Positions 9,001-15,237 of a stretch of 15,237 bases of DNA are shown here, piece after piece (within the stretch, counting starts at the first letter, position 1; each line of letters starts with the position of its first letter). Source of the DNA: Chloromonas sp. AAM2 (Eukaryota; Chlorophyta; Chlorophyceae; Chlamydomonadales; Chlamydomonadaceae). Where the stretch lies: the NCBI GenBank assembly GCA_004335635.1, contig QAXH01003955.1, positions 1-15,237 of the forward strand, in the 5' to 3' direction. The notes beneath the pieces were generated by a model. It did no database searches, was not told the DNA's origin, and saw only the letters and a program-made list of their open reading frames with translations. A program made the position numbers and the translations under genes.

Positions 9001-11769
9001 ACCGCTTATGCAGCAGTTGTGTGGCACATGCTCATCCCCGCTCGCAGATTGCCCATTCGCTGCCCGAGTTCAAGTGCAGCGAGGTGAGCCTGTTCCTGTA
9101 CGCGTGCGGCGTGTGGCGCTTCAGGCCCGCACCGCAGCTGCTCCTGGACCTGTGCAGGTGGGCAGGGAGCAGCACAGGAGGTTGGACAAGTCACACAGCA
9201 AGGATATGCATGCATTAGTGAGTTGGGCGTACAAGGACTGCGTGCAATCCGCTGGTAGGACTTCTAAGGATAGGAGGTTTGTTGTAATCTGCTGGTCAGA
9301 TTGTCAATCCCAGCTCCGATGCCAAAACAAGCCGGCGGCCTTGACAACCGTGTGTATGAGTGCCTTTGCCTTTTTTCATGGCAACTAACAATCTGCACAT
9401 GATGCACGTGCAAGCTCCTCATCCCATGTGGCATCCGAGCGTCAATGGGCAGCATGCACTTGGTCATGCGCTGTCACATGCATGTTGCCGCAGGCACACC
9501 TCGCGTCGCTTCGCCACTGCCTCCATGCGCCACCTGTGCCTGCTCATGTGGTCGCTGAGCAAGCTGCAGTGGCGGCCGCCCGCGGACTGGCTAGACGCAC
9601 TCACCACCGAGGCGGTGGAGCGACAGGAGGAGCTGAACCCACACGAACTCACACTGCTCATGTATGGGTGAGTTGGATGGGAGGGATGGGAGACATGCGC
9701 TGTCAAGATGAGGAGAACAGAGGTTGTGCGGTCAGAGGTTGAATGATTCATACTCGTTGCCGTATGGAAGTCAGTCCCTCCTTACCGTTATGATCAACTC
9801 AATGTTCAAACGTGGTCAAGGTATTGCCTGTGCAATCGGGTCAGCGTAGTCACAAGAGTTTGAACCTGATCCAGGAGCTTGAGGGTGTGATACGTTTGCT
9901 GGGCGGGCGTTTGTGAGGCATGGCAAATGTTGTGAGGCATGGCGGGCGTTTGTGCCTTCGTGCTGCAGGCTGGCTGTTGTCCGTTGTGTCCCAGAGCCGC
10001 GCGTGATGAAGGTGCTGCTGGACAGGGTGGAGCATGTGATGCTGTGCGGTAAGATGCGGTCACATCACATCACACCACATCACAGCCTGGCATGAATCAA
10101 ATCCCTTGCGACCATCAGTGCATGGACTGGAGTACACATCAAGGCACACCCACCTTTTGCTGAGCGCAGTTCTGGTTCACCTCTTGTGAGATGCTCACAG
10201 TCCTGCCGCCCATCCCAGCTTGTATGTACTTGTCTTTGTGCATGCACTGTGTACCCTGCCCAGGTGTGCTGCCCATGCAGCTATCCACCATGTGCTGGGC
10301 CCTGCCCATGCTAGCGCCGGATGTGGGTGCGGGCGTGCGTGGGGCGGTGATGCGTGCGGCCACCCGGCAGCGCAGGCAGCTCACCAGCGAGGGGTTTGCC
10401 AAGGTGCTGTGGTGCGTGGCCAGGTGAGGCGCTGCGGACTGGTGGGCCATGCACCGCAGATAGTGTTGGGTGCAGATTGGGCTGACGTCATGCATCACAT
10501 GAGGCTCAATCCCGTCTGCAAATGGTTGCATGTCCTGTCGAGCCATCAAAATGCTTCGAGGTTTGCAGCCAACCAGCCTCACCCCGGCTGGCACAGCACA
10601 GGCAAGTAGGCACTGGGTAGCGAACAATTTTCTTGTTTCATGAGGCAATGGTCCTGTTCGCCGTGACTGGCTGACAACTGGCTGACTGGAAAACCTCAGG
10701 TCCCAATGTTGCACAAACGTTTGCCAGACGTTCCTGCCATGCCCATATGTGTATGGTGCTACAGGTGTGCCGCGACTCCTCCCCCCAGGCAGTGGGTGCG
10801 CAACATGTTCCACGAGTTCATCCGGCGCCGGCTCACGCTGGGCCCGCACGCGCTACCACTGGCGCTCTGGGCGCTGGCCAAGATGGGCTACCACCACAGC
10901 CAGCAGCTGTTCCAGCCGCGGCACATGCAGCTGGTGTGGGCTGCTGCCAGGCCCCTCATGCCCGTCATGCAGCTGCAGGGTCTGACCAGTCTGCTGCATG
11001 CGAGCGCATGGGTCAACTACGCGCCACCTCATGCCATTTTGCAGGTACGCAGGTTGCAGGTGCATCAACGATGTGAAAGAAGGCCGCATGTTGAGCATGT
11101 TGTTTCGACCTCTACTGTCGAGCGCAGATGACTGAATCCTGCTCAAGCCAGAGTAGGGTCAGCGGTTGAGCTCAAACGCTGTCATCTTCACTGTTTGCTT
11201 GTCAATGCTGGGAAAGTTTGACGCTGCATCATCAAAACCAAACGTACGCTTCACCTTTCACCAGGCTACAGCCTTGAAAGCCCAGAGATTCCATTATGGA
11301 ACAACCTGATGTGCTTCCAGTGGTTGCACAGCCAGATCCTTGCATCTGTCTGCTCCTGGTGCCTGGCGACCCTGCAACCATGTATCTCTTCTCCACATGT
11401 GCCCGCTTATTGCACCTGTATCCCCATACGCAGGAGTACGCCGACTTCATCAGTCTGCACGGTGCCAGCATGACGGCCAGCACCCTGCAGGGCGTGTCCT
11501 CAGTCCTCTGGGGCATGCGCATGCGGCGCCGCCAGCTCATTGAGCGATGCAAGAGGCTGGAAGCGCAACGCAAGGAGATGAGCAAGCCGCGCATGAAGAG
11601 GAGGAACATGAGCCAAACCAAGCTCAGACGCATGTCTGCGAGAAAGTGGAAGGATTGGAGGCCCGTCGGCTGGGCTGTCAAGACGAGGTTGCAGGGCTGG
11701 TCGCTGACAGTCAAGGGCACTCAGGCCCCCAGCGCAAAGGTTCAACGAGATAAAGGACGAATCCCGTAA
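6059..11769 (+). CDS. OPR-like (octotricopeptide repeat) protein, putative organellar RNA factor, 1140 aa
   Basis: The start ATG at 6059 has an in-frame TAG upstream at 6035-6037; the TAA stop is at 11767-11769. The early N-terminus lacks acidic residues up to about position 29 and has Ser and Arg, which fits an organellar transit peptide. Residues of roughly 60-340 are Gln/Ser/Pro/Ala-rich and probably disordered. From about 360 a conserved-looking helical block (SRRMTNG...PLNHIHTTAAWRHLERL) resembles the start of many chlorophyte OPR proteins. Repeats of about 35-38 residues then run to about 1060, with pieces such as LVQLGCIPGERW (PGERW 758-762), LSKLQWRPPADW (PPADW 834-838, like the PPPEW signature) and LALWALAKMGY. 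Exon 3 inserts about 140 low-complexity residues (550-690). The C-terminus from about 1060 is strongly basic, with no RAP domain visible. Known OPR proteins bind chloroplast or mitochondrial transcripts; the target of this one is unknown. FASTK-like helical repeats are the alternative reading. Confidence 0.8.
7490..7539. repeat. 26-bp tandem duplication in intron 1 of the OPR-like gene
   Basis: GACTGCCAGCCAGCACATG at 7490-7508 is repeated as GACTGCCAGCCAACACATG at 7516-7534, with one mismatch. It is followed by similar GCAC sequence. It lies wholly within the intron and looks like a recent local duplication. Confidence 0.75.
9902..9954. repeat. Nested short direct repeats in intron 5 of the OPR-like gene
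   Basis: GGCGGGCGTTTGTG occurs at 9902-9915 and 9941-9954 (period 39). TGTGAGGCATGGC occurs at 9912-9924 and 9931-9943 (period 19). The array ends just before the acceptor polypyrimidine stretch of exon 6. Confidence 0.75.
10061..10084. repeat. CACAT microsatellite in intron 6 of the OPR-like gene
   Basis: A 24-base run of CACAT/CACAC units begins 13 bases after the exon 6 donor. It is a simple-sequence tract and is not coding in the gene frame. Confidence 0.8.
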
Positions 11770-11987
11770 ATTCAGTCAATTCAAGTGCAGCTTAGAATCT
11801 CAACACAGTGTTAATTGTGCTCGCGCCCAACCTTCTTGGCCGCTGTAGCCTCGCCATTTAAACAAGCTGCGAGATTTTCATGTGAAAGACTTCTCAGAGG
11901 TGCCTCGGCCGGGTGGTCTGCAAGTCGGCTTGCAAAGCTGTGGAGCGCCCCATGCATCTCAGTGTGATAGATAGGCATTTACGTGTT

Positions 11988-11992
11988 TGTAA
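11988..11992 (+). terminator. Poly(A) signal TGTAA of the OPR-like gene
   Basis: TGTAA, the main polyadenylation signal of chlorophyte algae, occurs once on the plus strand between this gene's stop codon and the 3' end of the convergent gene. It lies about 219 bases after the stop, a normal 3' UTR length. A small hairpin (TGCAAG-TCGG-CTTGCA, 11919-11934) precedes it. Confidence 0.55.
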
Positions 11993-12316
11993 ATCCAACC
12001 AACTGGTAGCACAACTCTGCAAAACTTCATTGTCATAAAGCGCCGTCACCATGAGCAAAGGCAGTGACAAGGAATTGTCCCAGAACTGGCATACCTCTTT
12101 TTATGTGATGAAAGCGCGTAACACAATGGCTACCATGTTATGCGCAACTTTGCACAACTTGTCAATGGAATTAGTCAACCCGACACTCTGGAGGGGCTAA
12201 GTAATCATTACGAGAAAAGAAAAAAGGTACCAAAAAAGTACAAACAAACGGGTGAAATGGCGTTGAGAAACACTGAGTGATTTCAAAGGGCCTGCCTTGG
12301 TGGGGCAGGTGCTCCA

Positions 12317-12353
12317 ACACGTAATCCTCACACAACACAAACACGTAATCCTC
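12317..12353. repeat. Pair of 13-bp direct repeats after the mannanase stop
   Basis: ACACGTAATCCTC occurs at 12317-12329 and again, identical, at 12341-12353 (period 24), within the presumed 3' UTR or downstream region of the minus-strand gene. It is probably a local duplication. Confidence 0.75.
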
Positions 12354-12359
12354 TGCATG

Positions 12360-12364
12360 TTACA
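12360..12364 (-). terminator. TGTAA overlapping the mannanase stop codon
   Basis: On the minus strand the last codons read CAA CTG TAA, so the stop codon is itself the last three bases of a TGTAA motif. I found no other TGTAA on this strand down to 11770. Either this overlapping copy serves as poly(A) signal, giving a very short 3' UTR, or a variant signal is used. Confidence 0.3.
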
Positions 12365-15237
12365 GTTGTGAGGCTGTCGTCTTGATGATGTTTTGAGTGC
12401 TGCTGCTTTGAGTCCTGCTTTGAAGGTCGCTCACGTCCACAACAGAGGCACCGTCCTCGCGCCATAGCGGGCGCCACCAATCATTCGCAGCCAAAGCGCA
12501 TGCTTCACGCTGGGGCCCCCGTCTGCACAGGGCAAGAGTCAAGTCAAAGCACAACAGTCTCGTGTAGGCCAGGTACGAAACCATGGACGTCGTCGTTTGG
12601 AATGATTGCCGCAATCGGCTCGGGTAGAGTATGCAAGTCTCAATCAGATGTTACGGGTGGCCAAGCGACCTTCTCCAACCTCACGAGTCATGCGCGTTCG
12701 CGGCAGTTTTGTTGCAGATTGAACTGTTAGCACATCGAATGGCGTGGATATAAAACGGCATGCACTGCCAGGCGCATCGAAAGCGCTTGCGAAGCTTCAC
12801 CGTGTGGCGTGTGGGCGTATCGAACTGACTTTGAAAAGCCCACGTCGGCAATGCGCTTGCTACTGTGTTGTAAGGGTAGCATGGGCGGACGAGGCCATGC
12901 CGCACCTGAACGCGTCCAATCCCTCAGTATTCGGTCTGATGGGGGCGCGAGTCTGTTGAAGACGCCGACCCTTAACCGGATTACCGTCCCTGCGCAACAG
13001 TAGTCAAGGAGGACAGTGGCGAGTTGCGACGTTAGGACCCGCGACAGATAGCCTCTGAGCGCCGCCACGGCACGAGCGGTGAGTGAACGCCGCCATGGTG
13101 TCAACGCATATAAAAAGAATGAACGCCGAACATGAACAGATAGGGTCACCAAGACTGGCGTGCATGACCACATGTGCGCCAACTCAAAGACGATGAACGC
13201 CGCGTGCCACTCTGAAGACTCACAGGTAGAGGTTGTAGCCGTCGTCCGCAACCGAGCCGCCGATCGCTGCGTTCCAAAACATGGCACCCATCAAGGGGCC
13301 TCCAACAGACTTCTGATACAGAAGAAAGTCGTAGACAAGTTGGAAGACTTGAGCACGCTGAGTCGCGTCGTACTTTCTACATCAAGACCGAAACGACGCG
13401 CAAGAAAACGTATGTGTGAAGTCCTGCCATAAAACGTGAGTGCGCAAAACACGTCAAGAAATGCGCATGAGATAGCCATGTAGTGGTTGCAAGCTGAAAA
13501 GTGCGGCGCGCTGCGCGCATCAAAACTAGCGGGATGCACGGTTTCTAGGCACTGAACGCCAACTTGCGCACTCACGGGAAAATCACATTGAACTCCTCGA
13601 CGATGAAGGGCTTCCCCATTGACTTTGCCACATCAACGTGCTTCTGCAGATAGTTCTGAAACCTGCAAAAGGAACGAGGTTTATGTGCAGTCCACCGCCT
13701 GGACTTGAAAGGTACGCACTTCACCCTGCTTCAAACATGAGTAAATGGTGAAAGGATTGCACAGCTGCTCTCACCAGTTAAGCAGATCTTGGAAGGTCGG
13801 ATAGGCAGAGACAGTGTGGATTTTCTCCATCTGGCGGTCGTCTGTGGTGGGCACCGCACACACATTCAGCTAACTATGCAGATGGCAGCGACTCAAATGA
13901 CCAGTGCACAGGGAATAGGTAGGTTTGACCTGCTAGTTTGAACCTAGTGGGAGAGCCTAAATGTCCGTGGCCATCGCCAACATTGCAACACAGAACAGCA
14001 TGTGGGCATGCACATACGCAAGCAAACACGCAGGCAAGCAGGCGCGTGCACACGCAAGCAAGGCAACAAAGGATTGGCAACACCACCTTGTCGGCACTCA
14101 CAAACGTGAACCGTGCCACAGTCCAGTTCTGACAAACTGTTGATGGCCACCCTGCAGGCGACAGCAGAAGTGCAACCAATTCATGAATTGCCAAAGCTGG
14201 AGGAATGAAGCAGCCACATTATGTAATCTGTGAATCAGGAGGTCTGATCCACCCCAATAGACGAGCACTGCCCATAGACGAGCAGAAGCACTCACCAGTC
14301 CTCTCCTTCACACATTGCACCCGCACCAGGATTCCATCCCATATTGGCATCGTCCATGAAGAACCCTGCAAATCCGGCAATAAGCAAGCATGCTTATGAA
14401 TATGACGCGGTATGGCTACAGGGAAGGGCGCATGAAAGCAGGCAGCAGTCTGCACCTTCCGTTCCTGCAGCCACAAGCTGCTTGGGTGCATATCCTTTGA
14501 GCGTGCCGGCCATGTCCTGTAGCCAACCCTGCACGATTTCCTGCTGCCACGCCTCCTGGCATCCAGGGCAGCGAGGCTCGTTGAGCACGTCCCACATCCT
14601 GCATGGATTGCATGTGTGCACATGTTTGCACGACATGTCTGATTACAGATACTGAAGCGGATTACAGATTACTGCAATTGCTGCTTTTTGCACTTCCCTT
14701 GGCACGTGTTTGTTGTGATACGTCAGCTTCCTACTTGCATGCGGCATTCCTGGTACACAGTCTCCAGATATCGTGAAATGGTGTGTTGCACTGAGTTCAT
14801 ATGCAGCCTGCATGTGTGCCCTCACATGATCGTTGGATCGTCGCGGTACCGCAGACCCGTCAAGGTGTTCTGTCGGTTGGTCATGTACTGCATGTGTCTC
14901 TGCAAGGTCACAAAAGGCAAGCTTGAGGAATCAGCGCGAGCAGACACTAAGGACTGACTCAGCATGACACAAACACTGAGGACTGACATGGCCCGAACAA
15001 CACCGTCTTTCTCATGCAAACGCAGCCCACGCCAACAGCTTAGGATAGCACAGAGAACCGGCACAGCAGGGTAGCTGATCTCTTGAAGCGTATGGCACAC
15101 CTTTCCATGGACATGTGGCGTACCTTGTAGAGATTCCTTGTTGGGCCGGGCTTGTAGAAGTCAAGTATGTCTTTGCCTGCAGGGTCATCTCCCGCCCTGC
15201 ACGGTGCGTGGGAGACACGTGCCCACCAAGCGGCAAA
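12360..15237 (-). CDS. GH5 (subfamily 7-like) endo-beta-1,4-mannanase, N-terminus beyond right edge
   Basis: The enzyme should cleave internal beta-1,4-mannosidic bonds of mannans by a retaining mechanism. About 334 residues of the catalytic barrel are visible in ten exons. In window numbering: FYKPGPTRNLYK (about 27-38); NTLTGLRYRDDPTIM (49-63), matching the family's NRxNTxTGxxYKDDPTI block; DVLNEPRC with the general acid/base Glu at 70 in NEP; TVHVY (147-151) with the conserved His; GKPFIVEEFN with the nucleophile Glu at 196; GAMFW (232-236) with the conserved substrate-platform Trp. Both catalytic residues are intact and phases agree across the joins, so it looks functional. Signal peptide and first barrel strands are outside the window; secretion is expected from the family but not seen. 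The stop TAA is at 12362-12360. The C-terminal tail after about residue 253 is poorly conserved and its exon structure less sure. Confidence 0.92.
12560..13560. other. CpG-rich tract in the 3' part of the mannanase gene
   Basis: By hand count, 12541-13140 holds about 56 CpG in 600 bases, against about 13 in 300 bases of STT3 intron 4. The tract covers the exon at 13376-13224, the tentative exon and the introns around them. It contains two plus-strand TATAAAA words (12749-12755 and within 13108-13117) and a minus-strand frame open from 13287 to 12727. It could be hidden coding sequence, an internal promoter or a segment of different origin. Confidence 0.5.
12906..12989 (-). other. Tentative penultimate exon of the mannanase gene
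   Basis: The acceptor TGTTGCGCAG ends at 12990, preceded by a plausible branch site CTTGACTAC. The donor CAG|GTGCGG follows 12906. The 84 bases are open in the phase set by the preceding exon (CT|G) and leave the phase needed by the final exon (AG|A). They encode DGNPVKGRRLQQ...GLDAF, which joins to RGPQREACALAANDWW to give a continuous, helix-like C-terminal tail. Without it a 700-base intron would be needed, longer than any other here. No family motif confirms it. Confidence 0.45.
14011..14065. repeat. CACGCAAGCA-type simple repeat in a mannanase intron
   Basis: Degenerate units of ACGCAAGCA and GCAGGCAAGCA alternate over about 55 bases within the intron 14101-13842. On the transcribed (minus) strand this is a TTGC/TGCG-rich tract. 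No protein or RNA feature was recognised. Confidence 0.65.

Larger units (their letters stand above)
6059..11769 (+). other. Exon map of the OPR-like gene
   Basis: Exons: 6059-7404, 7576-7738, 8031-8828, 9048-9157, 9494-9667, 9969-10048, 10264-10423, 10789-11044, 11434-11769. The sum is 3423 bases, 1140 codons plus stop, and phase is kept at all eight junctions. Every intron is GT-AG. At the end of exon 3 an earlier in-frame donor exists (after the CAG encoding WLQ, 15 bases before 8828). The later one gives a repeat unit of the same length as the PPADW unit and was preferred. Introns over 300 bases are 9158-9493, 9668-9968, 10424-10788 and 11045-11433; apart from the small repeats listed separately they hold nothing I recognise. 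Confidence 0.85.
11770..12359. other. Intergenic region between convergent 3' ends
   Basis: This stretch holds the 3' UTR of the OPR-like gene up to about 12010 and the region downstream of the mannanase stop. It includes a purine-rich tract at about 12210-12250 (GAGAAAAGAAAAAAGG) and a 13-bp direct repeat near the right end. No open frame with family motifs, tRNA box pattern or mobile-element end was seen. Confidence 0.65.
12360..15237 (-). other. Exon map of the mannanase gene
   Basis: Exons in transcription order: 15237-15124 (may extend beyond the edge), 14899-14826, 14598-14456, 14365-14296, 14151-14102, 13841-13775, 13662-13576, 13376-13224, 12989-12906 (tentative), 12522-12360. Donors are GT and acceptors AG throughout, and phase is kept at each join. 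The first exon reads in frame to the window edge (FAAWWARVS...). An acceptor inside it (GTGCAG before GGCGGGAG, near 15195) is possible, in which case the exon would be shorter. If the tentative exon is skipped, 13224 joins 12522 directly, also in frame. Confidence 0.8.

Noticed and set aside
10139..10849. Minus-strand open frame of 236 codons
   Set aside because: It is antisense to exons 7-8 of the OPR-like gene, whose plus-strand frame is phase-consistent and repeat-like.
11898..11980. Possible tRNA-like segment with a TGCAAG hairpin
   Set aside because: It has no B-box (GGTTCRANNCC), no acceptor-stem pairing and no cloverleaf; it is just a small hairpin in the presumed 3' UTR.
12727..13287. 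186-codon minus-strand frame as a separate gene
   Set aside because: It overlaps the mannanase exon with the conserved GAMFW motif in another frame and has no recognisable domain. It is kept only as part of the CpG-rich tract observation.
1..15237. Functional cluster linking N-glycosylation, the OPR-like factor and mannanase
   Set aside because: The genes differ in orientation, compartment and pathway; nuclear gene neighbours in algae are usually unrelated, and no shared regulatory motif was seen.

Overview
The window is nuclear DNA of a eukaryote with intron-rich, compact genes. It is most likely a green alga of the core Chlorophyta, probably Chlorophyceae. Three things support this. Coding sequence is cut into short exons by roughly 90-500 bp GT-AG introns. 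One gene looks like an octotricopeptide repeat (OPR) protein, a family strongly expanded in chlorophyte algae. That gene is followed by TGTAA, the usual chlorophyte poly(A) signal. No prokaryotic operon, CRISPR array, phage or plasmid feature is visible.

Layout, left to right. (1) 199-4614, minus strand: eleven exons of STT3, the catalytic subunit of oligosaccharyltransferase. The N-terminus is complete; the C-terminal part (WWDYG region) lies beyond the left edge. (2) 4615-6058: a 1.44 kb divergent intergenic region with a CpG-richer block near each gene start. (3) 6059-11769, plus strand: a complete nine-exon gene for a 1140-residue protein with a long Gln/Ser-rich N-terminal region and OPR-like helical repeats, presumably an organellar RNA factor. 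(4) 11770-12359: a short intergenic region between convergent 3' ends. (5) 12360-15237, minus strand: at least ten exons of a GH5 (subfamily 7-like) endo-beta-1,4-mannanase. Both catalytic glutamates are visible; the N-terminus lies beyond the right edge.

Exon boundaries were worked out by hand from splice sites, reading phase and family conservation. Nearly all junctions keep phase, so all three genes look functional. The neighbours have unrelated jobs (ER N-glycosylation, organelle RNA metabolism, mannan hydrolysis) and nothing suggests a functional cluster. The points most worth a second look are a GC-AG intron in STT3, a large insertion inside the OPR-like repeat array, a CpG-rich tract in the 3' part of the mannanase gene with a weakly supported extra exon, and a mannanase stop codon that lies inside the only TGTAA signal available to it. 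I did not find a clearly new biological system.
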